Below are positions 19,646 to 29,316 of a stretch of DNA of 64,000 bases, piece after piece. How positions within the stretch are numbered: position 1 is the first letter of the stretch; each line of letters starts with the position of its first letter. Position numbers and translations under genes: made by a program. Source of the stretch: Methylobacterium sp. J-068 (lineage in GTDB: Bacteria > Pseudomonadota > Alphaproteobacteria > Rhizobiales > Beijerinckiaceae); contig NZ_JAKSXY010000046.1 of NCBI RefSeq assembly GCF_022829445.1, positions 36,816 to 100,815 of the forward strand. The letters are read 5' to 3'. The notes under the pieces are model-generated. The model was not told the DNA's origin and ran no database searches. It saw only the letters and a program-made list of their open reading frames with translations.

Positions 19646-21112
19646 ATGCTCGAACAAATCGACAAACGGCTGACAAAAGATTTTCAGGATGCGTGGGAGA
19701 AAGTCAAATCCTTTACGATGACTTCGCCCGAGCGCGGTTTCGCGCTTTGGAATGCTGTCACCACAATCGTCGACAACGACATTCCAGGCGCATTTGTCGA
19801 ATGCGGCGTCTGGAAAGGCGGCTCTTCCATGCTGATTATGTTAGCATTGCTGCATAAAGGCGTCGCGAATCGTGATATTTATCTTTTCGATACCTTTGAA
19901 GGCATGACGTTACCCGGCGAGACCGATGTCGATTTACATGGAGACCCGGCCTCCAAGCTTATGGAAGGCATACGGGGACCTGAAATTGCCGAGTTGGTGA
20001 AAGCCTCCATCGGTTTCGATGATGTGTATGCCGCGATCGCAAGCACTGGTTACGACATGCGCCTGGTACGCCTCATCAAAGGTGATGCGCGCGAGACCGT
20101 CAAAAGAACGCAAACATTTCAAATCTCTCTCCTTCGATTGGACACGGATTTCTACGACAGCACTTTTGCGGAGCTGGAATATCTATATCCCCGCCTGACG
20201 AAAGGTGGCGTGCTCATCATCGACGATTACGGCCATTGGCAGGGCGCACGACAAGCTGTCGAAGATTATTTCCTGGACAACAAATTCGGATACAAGCGGC
20301 CGATTTTATGGGCGTTCGATTATACGGGTTGGGGCGGAATAAAAATCGACGCCGCCGAGGAAATCGAGATCGATCGGTACGATTATGCCCCACCCGGGCT
20401 CACACCGCATCCCGATCTATTGCCGCTTTTCCCTCACGCCAGGATCGTCAACCCTTGGACGGTCGGCTGGCCCTACCTGCGCAGCGGCGTCCCGCATATC
20501 TGGAGATCCGACCGGCGCGACACCTCGGGCTATGTCATCGGCAATGCCTCCGCTGAAGAGGCGGCATGCCTCTATGCGCTGGCCAAACTCTTTTCAGGCA
20601 AGAGGGGGCTCGAGATCGGGAGCCATTTCGGCTGGACAGGGGCACATCTCCTGAGCGCCGGCCTTCGTCTTGATTGCATAGACCCGGCATTCTTCGAGGA
20701 AAATCGGAAAAATGCATTGCGCGAAGTCTTCGATGCGATCTCCCCCGATCGCTCTTACAAGCTTTGGGCAGGGTTTTCTCCAGATATCCTGGAGGAGGTC
20801 TATGCCTCCGATCCGGAGCCATGGTCTTTTGCCTTCATCGATGGGAATCACGACGGCGAAGCTCCCTACAATGATGCAGTCAACGTCCTGAATTATCTAG
20901 CAGAGGATGCTCTGGTCGTCTTCCACGACTTGACCTCTCCCTTTGTGGAAAAAGGCCTCGAGGTTTTCCTGAATGCAGGGTTCAATGTGAAACTCTTCAA
21001 CACCATGCAAATCCTGGGTGTCGCCTGGCGCGGAGATGTGAACCCGCCGGAACACGTTCGAGATCAGAACACGCCCATGCTCTTCCAATCACATCTCGCC
21101 AAATATCTTTAG
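19646..21112 (+). CDS. Two-domain methyltransferase (TylF/MycF-type plus class I SAM domain)
   Basis: A 488-aa soluble protein with two methyltransferase-like halves. Residues about 45-235 match the TylF/MycF family: FVECGVWKGGSSMLIMLALL at the SAM loop, LFDTFEGMTLPG, LLRLDTDFYDST and GGVLIIDDYGHWQGARQAVE. Residues about 315-480 form a second class I fold: GLEIGSHFGWTGAHLL, FAFIDGNHDGEAPYNDAV and ALVVFHDLTSPFVEKG. TylF proteins O-methylate sugars; in bacteria without macrolides they usually decorate surface glycans. The start at 19646 (MLEQIDKR) is at the domain boundary; the longer frame upstream has no similarity. GC is lower than in both neighbours, which suggests acquisition. Confidence 0.85.
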   Translation: MLEQIDKRLTKDFQDAWEKVKSFTMTSPERGFALWNAVTTIVDNDIPGAFVECGVWKGGSSMLIMLALLHKGVANRDIYLFDTFEGMTLPGETDVDLHGDPASKLMEGIRGPEIAELVKASIGFDDVYAAIASTGYDMRLVRLIKGDARETVKRTQTFQISLLRLDTDFYDSTFAELEYLYPRLTKGGVLIIDDYGHWQGARQAVEDYFLDNKFGYKRPILWAFDYTGWGGIKIDAAEEIEIDRYDYAPPGLTPHPDLLPLFPHARIVNPWTVGWPYLRSGVPHIWRSDRRDTSGYVIGNASAEEAACLYALAKLFSGKRGLEIGSHFGWTGAHLLSAGLRLDCIDPAFFEENRKNALREVFDAISPDRSYKLWAGFSPDILEEVYASDPEPWSFAFIDGNHDGEAPYNDAVNVLNYLAEDALVVFHDLTSPFVEKGLEVFLNAGFNVKLFNTMQILGVAWRGDVNPPEHVRDQNTPMLFQSHLAKYL

Positions 21113-21437
21113 GAGCGATCGCACGATCACGACCCTGTGCCGTCCGATGCATGGCATCGATGACATGCGGATGGACGCCGCGGCGTTGGAGGCGTCGAAG
21201 CCAGCCCCGATCCGGGCGCGACACGCCTCCGACAGCCGAGAAGTCGTTGCGGCATTCGGGCCTGTGAAGCATCGGACGGCGTACCACGCAGCGAATCGGC
21301 GTTGGTGCGGGCGGTGAGCGCGTCCTTCAGGATCGCAGTCGGGTGAGTCACGCGGGGACATCGCCCGCCATGTTCTCGCGGCGAACCGGCGCCTATGCTT
21401 CCCGCAGCACGGACGCGAAGCCGCAGCGAGCCACCCC
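21113..21437. other. Intergenic region upstream of putA
   Basis: 325 bp with no supported gene. GC returns to the high level of the backbone about 100 bp in, marking the right edge of the acquired-looking methyltransferase patch. I see no clear terminator with a U-tract and no recognisable regulator gene for putA. Confidence 0.45.
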
Positions 21438-24400
21438 ATGTCGATCGCTCCCAGCCGTCCCCACGACGATTCACCGGCGCTGTCGCCTCTGAGGATGGCG
21501 ATCGTGGCGGCCTATCGGCGCCCCGAGGCGGACTGCGTGACGCCGCTCCTCGCGCGCGCCGCGTCACCGCCCGAGGCGGCGTCGCGCGTCGCCGCCACGG
21601 CACGCCGCCTCGTCGAGACCCTGCGCCGGACGGCGCGGCGCGGGGGCGTCGAGGGGCTGATCCACGAATACGCCCTGTCGAGCCAGGAGGGCGTCGCCCT
21701 GATGTGCCTCGCCGAGGCGCTGCTGCGCATTCCCGACGCGGCGACCCGCGATGCGCTGATCCGCGACAAGATCGCGGGCGGGGACTGGCAGGCGCATCTC
21801 GGCCACAGCCCGTCGCCCTTCGTCAACGCCGCGACCTGGGGCCTGCTCGTCACGGGCAAGCTCACCGCGAGCACGGGCGAAACCGGACTCACCGCCGCGC
21901 TGACGAGTCTGATCGGGCGCGGCGGCGAGCCGCTGATCCGCAAGGGCGTCGACCTCGCCATGCGCCTGATGGGGGAGCAGTTCGTCGCCGGCCAGACCAT
22001 CGGGGAGGCCCTGCGCCGGGCCCGCCGGATGGAGGCGAAGGGCTTCACCTATTCCTACGACATGCTCGGCGAGGGCGCGGTCGAGGCGGCCGACGTGGCC
22101 CGCTACGAGGACGCCTACCGCGCGGCGATCCAGGCCATCGGCGAGGCCTCGGCAGGGCGGGGCATCCTCGCGGGACCAGGCATCTCGATCAAGCTCTCGG
22201 CCCTTCATCCGCGCTACACGCGCGCCAAGCGCGGGCGGGTGCTGGCCGAACTGGTGCCGCGCGTGACGGGGCTGGCACGCCTCGCCCGGCGCTTCGACAT
22301 CGGCCTCAACATCGACGCCGAGGAGGCCGACCGCCTCGACCTGTCCCTGGACATCCTGGAGGCGCTGGCGCTCGACCCGGATCTCACGGGGTGGGACGGC
22401 CTCGGCTTCGTCATCCAGGCCTACGGGAAGCGCTGCCCGTTCGTGATCGACTGGCTCGTCGACCTGGCGCGGCGCACGCACCGGCGCCTCATGGTCCGGC
22501 TCGTGAAGGGGGCCTACTGGGACGCGGAGATCAAGCGCGCGCAAGGGGAGGGGCTCGAAGACTTCCCCGTCTTCACCCGCAAGGCGCATACCGACGTGTC
22601 CTACCTCGCCTGTGCCCGGCAGATGCTGGCGGCGCCCGACGCGATCTTCCCGCAATTCGCAACGCACAATGCGCAGACCCTGGCCGCCATCGTGGAGATG
22701 GCCGGCCCCGATTTTCGTCCCGGCGACTACGAGTTCCAGTGCCTGCACGGCATGGGCGAACCCCTCTACGAGACGGTCGTGGGCCCGGATCGGCTCGACC
22801 GGCCCTGCCGTATCTACGCGCCGGTGGGCACGCACGAGACCCTGCTCGCCTACCTGGTCCGCCGGCTGCTGGAGAACGGCGCCAACGCCTCCTTCGTCAA
22901 CCGCATCGCCGACGAGACCGTGCCGGTGGAGGCGCTGATCGCCGATCCCGTCGAGACCGTCCGCGCCGAGGCGGTGCCGGGCGCGCCGCATCCCCGGATC
23001 GCCCAGCCGCCGGACCTGTTCGGACCCGGGCGCCGCAATGCCGCCGGGGTCGATCTGAGCGACGAATCCGTGCTGGCCGGACTGTCCGAGAGCCTCGCGG
23101 CGGGCGCGCGCCGGACCTGGACCGCGAGCCCGTCCGGCGCCACGCCGGTCATAGCCCGAGAGCCCATCCGCAATCCGGCCGACCGGGACGATGTCGTTGG
23201 CTACGCTCGCGCTTCCGAGCCAGCCGACATCGCCCGCGCGCTCGCGGCCGCGGCTTCCGGCGCCGCGTCCTGGGCCGCCACGCCGGCGATCGTCCGCGCC
23301 GAGGCGCTGCGGCGGGCGGCCGATGCCTTCGAGGCGCGGAGGCCGCTCCTCATCGGGCTCATCGCGCGCGAGGCCGGCCGGACCCTTCCCAACGCCGTCG
23401 CGGAGGTGCGGGAGGCGGTGGATTTCCTGCGCTTCTACGCGGCCGAGATCGTCCGGATCGCCGACGCGGACAACCCGGCGCCGCTCGGGCCGGTGGCCTG
23501 CATCGCGCCCTGGAACTTCCCGCTGGCGATCTTCACGGGTCAGGTCGCCGCCGCCCTGGCGGCCGGGAACCCGGTGTTGGCCAAGCCCGCCGAGGAGACG
23601 CCGCTGATCGCCGCCGAGGCGGTCCGGCTGCTGCACGGGGCGGGCATTCCGGCCGACGCCCTGCAGATCCTGCCCGGCGCGGGCGCGGTCGGCGCCGCCC
23701 TGGTGGCGGATGCACGGGTGCGGGGCGTGATGTTCACGGGCTCCACGGCGGTGGCGCGCACGATCCACAGGCGCCTGTCGGAGCGGCTGAATCCGGACGG
23801 GCGCCCGGTGCCGCTCATCGCCGAGACGGAGGGCCGGAACGCCCTGGTGGTCGATTCCTCGGCGCTCCCCGAACAGGTGGTGGCGGATGTCATCGCCTCC
23901 GCCTTCGATTCAGCGGGCCAGCGCTGCTCGTCCCTGCGCATCCTCTGCCTGCAGGAGGAGGTGGCCGACCGCATCCTTACCCTGCTGCGCGGCGCGATGC
24001 GCGAACTCGAAATGGGCGACCCGCGGCGGCTCTCGGTGGATGTCGGCCCGCTGATCGGCGCCGCCGCGGCGGCCGAGGTCACGCGCCATCTCACGCGGAT
24101 GCGGGCGCGCGGCCACGCGATCACGCAACGGACCGCGCCGTCCGGCCAGGACAGCTTCGTGCCCCCGGCGCTGATCGCGATCGACCGGATCGCGGACCTG
24201 GAGCGGGAGGTGTTCGGCCCGGTGCTGCACGTCCTGCGCTACCGCCGGACCGACCTCGACGCGCTGATCGCGGCGATCAACGCCACCGGCTACGGGCTGA
24301 CCTTCGGCCTGCACACCCGGATCGACGAGACGGTGACGCGGGTGCTCGGCCGGATCCGGGCCGGCAACGTCTACGTCAACCGGAACATCGTCGGGGCGGT

Positions 24401-25079
24401 GGTGGGCGTGCAGCCCTTCGGCGGCACGGGCCTGTCGGGGACGGGGCCGAAGGCGGGCGGACCGCTGATCCTGCGCCGGCTCCTGGCCGATCCGCCGCCG
24501 GCACGCTTCGAGGACGGGCGGGAGGCGCCGGCCGTCCGGGCCTATGCGGACTGGCTGAGGGGCGTGGGCCGGGCGGACCTCGCCGCGCGCGTCGCCACGC
24601 TCATGTCCGGGTCGGGGTTCGGGGTCGAGCGGGCGTTGCCGGGTCCGGTGGGCGAGCGCAACACCTGGGCGCTGCACCCGCGGGGGCGCGTCGCGGCCCT
24701 CGCCCGCACCGCGACCGGACTGCGGCTCCAGGTCGGAGTGATCCTCGCCACCGGCAACCAGGCGGTGGTGATCGGTCCCGAGGCGAGCCTGCCCGGCCTG
24801 CCGCCGGAGGTCGCCGCCCGGATCGCGTACGCGCCCGACATCGGGGCGGTGGAGGATCTCCAGGCGGTGCTGCACGAGGGTGACCGCGCGGCGCGGCGCG
24901 CCCTCGGTCGCGACCTCGCGGCGCGGGAGGGGGAGATCGTGGCGCTGCAATCCCTGGACCCCGCCGCCCTGGCGGCAGGCCGGGACTACGACGCCCTCGG
25001 CCTCCTCGCGGAGCGCTCGGTCTCGGAGAACCTCGCGGCCGCCGGCGGAAACGCCGCCCTGATGACCCTCGAGGCCTGA
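21438..25079 (+). CDS. putA: Bifunctional proline dehydrogenase / glutamate-semialdehyde dehydrogenase
   Basis: Oxidises proline to glutamate in two steps at the membrane surface, feeding electrons to quinone and making NADH. The 1213-aa protein has the FAD-dependent proline dehydrogenase barrel in the first half (SIKLSALHPRY, GFVIQAYGKRCPFVIDWL, RLVKGAYWDAEIKRAQ). The aldehyde dehydrogenase follows from about residue 590, with the catalytic Cys in FDSAGQRCSSLRI and PFGGTGLSGTGPKAGG near its end. A further C-terminal domain follows, as in longer PutA forms. There is no N-terminal ribbon-helix-helix, so it is not the DNA-binding trifunctional type. No Lrp-like putR gene lies beside it. Confidence 0.96.
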   Translation: MSIAPSRPHDDSPALSPLRMAIVAAYRRPEADCVTPLLARAASPPEAASRVAATARRLVETLRRTARRGGVEGLIHEYALSSQEGVALMCLAEALLRIPDAATRDALIRDKIAGGDWQAHLGHSPSPFVNAATWGLLVTGKLTASTGETGLTAALTSLIGRGGEPLIRKGVDLAMRLMGEQFVAGQTIGEALRRARRMEAKGFTYSYDMLGEGAVEAADVARYEDAYRAAIQAIGEASAGRGILAGPGISIKLSALHPRYTRAKRGRVLAELVPRVTGLARLARRFDIGLNIDAEEADRLDLSLDILEALALDPDLTGWDGLGFVIQAYGKRCPFVIDWLVDLARRTHRRLMVRLVKGAYWDAEIKRAQGEGLEDFPVFTRKAHTDVSYLACARQMLAAPDAIFPQFATHNAQTLAAIVEMAGPDFRPGDYEFQCLHGMGEPLYETVVGPDRLDRPCRIYAPVGTHETLLAYLVRRLLENGANASFVNRIADETVPVEALIADPVETVRAEAVPGAPHPRIAQPPDLFGPGRRNAAGVDLSDESVLAGLSESLAAGARRTWTASPSGATPVIAREPIRNPADRDDVVGYARASEPADIARALAAAASGAASWAATPAIVRAEALRRAADAFEARRPLLIGLIAREAGRTLPNAVAEVREAVDFLRFYAAEIVRIADADNPAPLGPVACIAPWNFPLAIFTGQVAAALAAGNPVLAKPAEETPLIAAEAVRLLHGAGIPADALQILPGAGAVGAALVADARVRGVMFTGSTAVARTIHRRLSERLNPDGRPVPLIAETEGRNALVVDSSALPEQVVADVIASAFDSAGQRCSSLRILCLQEEVADRILTLLRGAMRELEMGDPRRLSVDVGPLIGAAAAAEVTRHLTRMRARGHAITQRTAPSGQDSFVPPALIAIDRIADLEREVFGPVLHVLRYRRTDLDALIAAINATGYGLTFGLHTRIDETVTRVLGRIRAGNVYVNRNIVGAVVGVQPFGGTGLSGTGPKAGGPLILRRLLADPPPARFEDGREAPAVRAYADWLRGVGRADLAARVATLMSGSGFGVERALPGPVGERNTWALHPRGRVAALARTATGLRLQVGVILATGNQAVVIGPEASLPGLPPEVAARIAYAPDIGAVEDLQAVLHEGDRAARRALGRDLAAREGEIVALQSLDPAALAAGRDYDALGLLAERSVSENLAAAGGNAALMTLEA

Positions 25080-25110
25080 GCCGGCATCCGCATCGGCCGA
25101 CCCCGCGCGG

Positions 25111-25135
25111 GCGCCCGGAGCGGGCCGCCGGGCGC
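25111..25135 (+). terminator. GC-rich hairpin after putA
   Basis: GCGCCCGG (25111-25118) pairs with CCGGGCGC (25128-25135) around a 9-base loop, 32 bp after the putA stop. No U-tract follows, so intrinsic termination is uncertain. Confidence 0.4.
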
Positions 25136-25250
25136 GCTTCAGCTTGGGTTCAACTGCCATGGCCCAGCTTGAGCGGCCTCGCGAGGCGGACGATCCCGGC
25201 CGGTCGTCCGCCGCTTCGCGACGGCGCGCCTCGCACCCCGCCCCGGATCC

Positions 25251-25517
25251 ATGCTCGCCCTCGCGCCCAACACCTTCGGAACGCTCCTGTGGCCGCTCCC
25301 CGACGCGGCGCCGCCGCCTCCGCCATCGGTGCCGGCCCCGCCGAGCTTCCTGAGAAGCGTCACGCCGGCCCTCGACCGCGCCTTCGGCTTGCCCGACCCC
25401 TGGGACCTGCCGGACGACCTCGCGGCGCTGACGACCCGGCTGCGCGCCGGCCCCCTCGGGACGCGACCGGATTCGCCGCCCGCCGCCGAGCCGGACCGGC
25501 CCGCCGCGACGCCGTGA
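25251..25517 (+). CDS. Possible 88-aa proline-rich hypothetical protein
   Basis: An open frame starting MLALAPNTFGTLLWPLPDA, with a run of prolines and then FLRSVTPALDRAFGLPDPWD. It has no clear ribosome site and no known domain. The phrase around the aromatic and proline residues looks more protein-like than the frames around it, but compositional bias alone could produce it. The rest of the 25080-25661 stretch shows nothing else. Confidence 0.3.
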   Translation: MLALAPNTFGTLLWPLPDAAPPPPPSVPAPPSFLRSVTPALDRAFGLPDPWDLPDDLAALTTRLRAGPLGTRPDSPPAAEPDRPAATP

Positions 25518-25661
25518 AAGGGGGGCCGTGGCCCAAGCGGCGCCGGCGCGATCCGCCGACGATCGACCATGCGGGTCCGTGGCGGACGGGCGCACCGCCC
25601 CACGAACGGACCCGTTCGGACACCTCGGACCGATGGAATCAGGACATCCCGTCGAGCCGGA

Positions 25662-25910
25662 TCAGCGCTCCTCCGGGCGCGCGCTGAATCCGCTGAACAG
25701 GAGGGTCGCCGTATAAACCGTTTCGTTTCGCTCGTCCCGAACACGGCAGGTGATCGTGTGGTGGTCCCCATCCTCCGGCAGGATCTCCTTGGCGATCTCC
25801 GGGAGCGCTCGCTTCGCCTCTCGGCGAACCGCGTCGAAGTCGGTGCATTCGACGCCATGATCGTCGAGCTGAAACCGGCCGTCGTGGATGTCGAAGAAGT
25901 AGCGAGGCAC
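25662..25910 (-). CDS. DUF6894-type small protein
   Basis: An 82-aa protein beginning (GTG start) with PRYFFDIHDGRFQLDDHGVE, the hallmark opening of a small family very common in Methylobacterium and Bradyrhizobium. The rest includes DFDAVRREAKRALPEIAKE and a beta-rich tail TITCRVRDERNETVYTATL. The GTG at 25910 has GGAGAG upstream and is preferred over an ATG 33 bases earlier, which adds unrelated residues. The function of the family is unknown. It stands alone between putA and the RND operon. Confidence 0.82.
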   Translation of the reverse strand: MPRYFFDIHDGRFQLDDHGVECTDFDAVRREAKRALPEIAKEILPEDGDHHTITCRVRDERNETVYTATLLFSGFSARPEER

Positions 25911-26204
25911 GCGGCTCTCCACGCATCGAAGGCGGGAGCACAATCTGTCTCTCAGGCGCGGAAGGCCGAGGGCAGGGCCGCGATGACGCGACCTTAGGGC
26001 ATTCCGGAACGCCCCGCATCAAACAAGAGCGCCGATGCGTGCGCTTTTCGTCGGGTCCAGGGCCTATCGCTCGTGCGAACGCCGCCGTCGCCGCGCCGAT
26101 GGCGGCCACCTCGCCCGACGATCCGCGACCGGGCGAGGGGTGGATAAGTCAGGGCCGTCCCTGACGCTCATCGCGGACCGGCGATCCGCCCGAGCCAGCC
26201 CCCA

Positions 26205-29200
26205 TCAGGCGTGATGGACGGACGGCGCGGACGCCTCGTCGCGGGCGCCGACGAAGCGGCCGAAGAGGCGCCCGAGGACGGCGCCGAGGCTGTCCATCAG
26301 CAGGAACACGGCGGGCACGAACACGAGCGAGAGCAGGGTCGAGACGATCAGGCCGGAGATCACCGCCACCGCCATCGGGGCGCGGAACTCGCCGCCGACC
26401 CCCAGCGCCATGGCGGAGGGCACCATGCCGGCCGCCATGGCGATGGTGGTCATCACGATGGGCCGGGCCCGCTTGAGCCCCGCATCCACGATGGCCGTGA
26501 CCCGGTCGACGCCGCGCCCCATCTCCTCGACGGCGAAGTCGACCAGCATGATGGCGTTCTTCGTCACCAGCCCCATCAGCATCAGGATGCCGATGACGAC
26601 GGGCATCGAGATCGGCATGTTGAGGATCAGAAGGCCGAGGATCGCGCCGCCGATGGAGAGCGGCAGCGAGAACAGGATGGTCAGCGGCTGCAGGAACGAG
26701 CCGAACAGCAGCACCAGCACCGCGTAGACCATCATGATGCCGGCGCCCATCGCCATCAGGAAGCCCGAGAAGACCTCGGCCATGATCTCCGCGTCGCCGG
26801 TCTGGCGGATGGTCACGCCCGGCGGCAGGTTCCGCGCGGTCGGCGTCTGGAGCGCCTGGGCGATCAGCGAGCCGAGGGCGTCCGAGCCCTCCATGTTGGC
26901 CTCGACGGCGACCCGCACCACGCGGTCGTAGCGCTCGATGGCGCCGGGGCCCTGGTCGAGCTCGATGTCGGCCACGGCCGCGAGCGGCACGGCGGCGCCG
27001 TTCCTGCCCGGCACCTTGAGGTTCTCCAGGCGCGAGACCGCGCCGCGCGCGCTCTCGGGCAGTTGCACCCGGATCGGAACCTGGCGGTCGGGCGCGTTGA
27101 ACTTGGCCAGATTCAGGCCGATGTCGCCGATGGTGCCGACGCGCACCGTCTCCGCGATGGCGTCGGTGGAGACGCCGAGATCGGCGGCGGCGGCCTCCTT
27201 GGGCCGGATGCGGACCTCCGTGCGGTTGAGGGGCGCCGTCGACATCACCGAGACGAGGTGGGGAATCGCCGCCATGTCGCGCTGGAGCCGGGCGGCGACC
27301 TCCGTGACCACGTCGACGTCGGGACCGCCGACCACGAGGGCGAGGTCGCGCTGGCCGCCGTCGCGCAGGGTCCAGGAGCGGATGTCGGGCTCCCGCGCGA
27401 GAAGTCCGGCGATCTCGGTCTCGATCGCGGCCTGTTTCCGCGCGCGCTGGCTCTTCGGCGTCAGGTTGACGATGAGGGTGGCGAGCCGCGTCTCCCGCTT
27501 GCCGCCGGCCTGGCGCCCGCCATCGACGAAGACCGAGACCACCTCGGGCAGGGCGCGGATGCGGGCCGCCACGCGGTTCGAGACCGCCACCGTGTCGGGC
27601 AGCCGCGCGCCCGGCGCCAGTTCCACCATGAACAGGGTGCGGGCATTGTCCTGCTTGGGCACGAACCCGGACGGCAGCAGCCCCGTGGAGGCGAGCGAGC
27701 CGGCGAACAGCGCCAATCCGACGATCAGCGTGACGACGCGGTGGCGCACCGACCAGCCGACGAGGCGCCCGTAAGCACGCATCACCCAACCCTCGCGGGC
27801 CTCCGCGTGGCCGTGATCGCGCAGGAAGTAGGCCGCCAGCATCGGGGTGATCAGCCGCGCCACGAGGAGCGACATGAACACCGAGACCGCGATGGTGAGG
27901 CCGAACTGCATGAAGTAGCGCCCCGCGATGCCGCCCATGAACGAGACCGGCGCGAACACCGCGATGAGCGTCGCCGTGATGGCGATGACCGCGAGCCCGA
28001 TCTCGTCCGCGCCCTCAAGTGCCGCGCGATAGGGCGATTTGCCCATGCGCATGTGGCGGACGATGTTCTCGATCTCCACGATGGCGTCATCGACGAGGAT
28101 GCCGGTGACCAGCGTGATGGCGAGCAGGCTGATGCCGTTGAGGGTGAAGCCCATCGCATCCATCGCCCAGAAGGTCGGAAAGACGGAGAGCGGCAGGGCG
28201 ATGGCGGCGATGAGGGTGGCGCGCCAGTCGCGCAGGAACAGGAACACCACCAGCACGGCCAGCGCCGCCCCCTCGATCAGGGTGTGCATGGCCGAATCGT
28301 AAGAGCCGATGGTGGCCGAGACCGAGGAGTCGATGGTCTCGAACCGGATGTCCGGATAGGCGGTCTTGAACGCCGCGATGCGCGTCTCGACCCCCGCCGC
28401 CACCTCGGCGTCGCTGGCGCCCGAGCCGCGCGAGACCGCGAAGGCCACCACGGGCTCGCCGTTGAAGCTCGCGAAGGTGCGGGGCTCCTCGACGCCGTCC
28501 TCCAGGTTCGCCAGTTCATCGAGGCGGACCTTGCGGCCGCCGGGCAGGATGATCGAGGTGGCCCCGAGGTCGCGCAGGGACCGCGAGGCGGCGAGCGTGC
28601 GGATCGACTGCTCGCGGCCGCCGACCTCGCCGCGCCCGCCCGCCAGGTCGGCGGAGGTGAGGCGCAACTGCCGGTTCACGTCCGCCGCCGTGATGCCGAG
28701 CGCCAGCAGCCGGTCGGGCAGGAGGGTGACGCGCATCTCGCGGGCGACGCCGCCGACGCGCTCGACGCCGCCGACGCCCTTCACGCCCTGGAGGCTGCGC
28801 GCGACCCGGTCCTCCACGAACCAGGACAGCTCGGCGGGGGTCATGCCGGGCGATGTCACGCCGTAGATCAGGATCGGCAGCCCGGTGATCTCGACGCGCT
28901 GGATCACCGGCTCGTCGATGGTGCGGGGCAGGTTGATGCGGATCCGCGAGACCGCGTCCTTGACGTCGTTGACGGCCCGGTCGGTGTTCACCTCCAGGCG
29001 GAACTCCACCGTGGTGACGGACGAGCCTTCCGTGATCGCCGAGGTGACGTGCTTGACCCCGCGCACGCCGGCGATCGAATCCTCGACCCACTTCGTCACC
29101 TGGGTCTGGAGTTCGGAGGGCGCCGCGCCGCTCTGCGTGATCGTCACCGAGACGATCGGCACGTCGACGTTCGGCATCCGCGTCACCGCGAGGCCGCGGA

Positions 29201-29291
29201 AGCTGACGAGGCCGAGCACGATCAGCACCAGGAACAGCACGAGGGGGGCGATCGGATTGCGGATCGCCCAAGCGGAGATGTTCAGGCGCAT
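26205..29291 (-). CDS. RND-family efflux pump, inner-membrane permease
   Basis: A 1028-aa proton-driven exporter of the AcrB/MdtB-like (HAE1) class. It opens with MRLNISAWAIRNPIAPLVLF, the first transmembrane helix. The large periplasmic loop follows, then the helix 4 block VTGILVDDAIVEIENIVRHM that carries the proton-relay acidic pair. The second half repeats the pattern (MVTKNAIMLVDFAVEEM-like block near residue 930). The short C-terminus suits a complete protein. The adaptor gene ends 25 bp upstream, and the TetR gene overlaps the adaptor. No outer-membrane channel gene is nearby, so a TolC-type partner must be encoded elsewhere. Confidence 0.95.
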   Translation of the reverse strand: MRLNISAWAIRNPIAPLVLFLVLIVLGLVSFRGLAVTRMPNVDVPIVSVTITQSGAAPSELQTQVTKWVEDSIAGVRGVKHVTSAITEGSSVTTVEFRLEVNTDRAVNDVKDAVSRIRINLPRTIDEPVIQRVEITGLPILIYGVTSPGMTPAELSWFVEDRVARSLQGVKGVGGVERVGGVAREMRVTLLPDRLLALGITAADVNRQLRLTSADLAGGRGEVGGREQSIRTLAASRSLRDLGATSIILPGGRKVRLDELANLEDGVEEPRTFASFNGEPVVAFAVSRGSGASDAEVAAGVETRIAAFKTAYPDIRFETIDSSVSATIGSYDSAMHTLIEGAALAVLVVFLFLRDWRATLIAAIALPLSVFPTFWAMDAMGFTLNGISLLAITLVTGILVDDAIVEIENIVRHMRMGKSPYRAALEGADEIGLAVIAITATLIAVFAPVSFMGGIAGRYFMQFGLTIAVSVFMSLLVARLITPMLAAYFLRDHGHAEAREGWVMRAYGRLVGWSVRHRVVTLIVGLALFAGSLASTGLLPSGFVPKQDNARTLFMVELAPGARLPDTVAVSNRVAARIRALPEVVSVFVDGGRQAGGKRETRLATLIVNLTPKSQRARKQAAIETEIAGLLAREPDIRSWTLRDGGQRDLALVVGGPDVDVVTEVAARLQRDMAAIPHLVSVMSTAPLNRTEVRIRPKEAAAADLGVSTDAIAETVRVGTIGDIGLNLAKFNAPDRQVPIRVQLPESARGAVSRLENLKVPGRNGAAVPLAAVADIELDQGPGAIERYDRVVRVAVEANMEGSDALGSLIAQALQTPTARNLPPGVTIRQTGDAEIMAEVFSGFLMAMGAGIMMVYAVLVLLFGSFLQPLTILFSLPLSIGGAILGLLILNMPISMPVVIGILMLMGLVTKNAIMLVDFAVEEMGRGVDRVTAIVDAGLKRARPIVMTTIAMAAGMVPSAMALGVGGEFRAPMAVAVISGLIVSTLLSLVFVPAVFLLMDSLGAVLGRLFGRFVGARDEASAPSVHHA

Positions 29292-29316
29292 GGGGCGACC
29301 CGTTCCGGTTCTGGTG

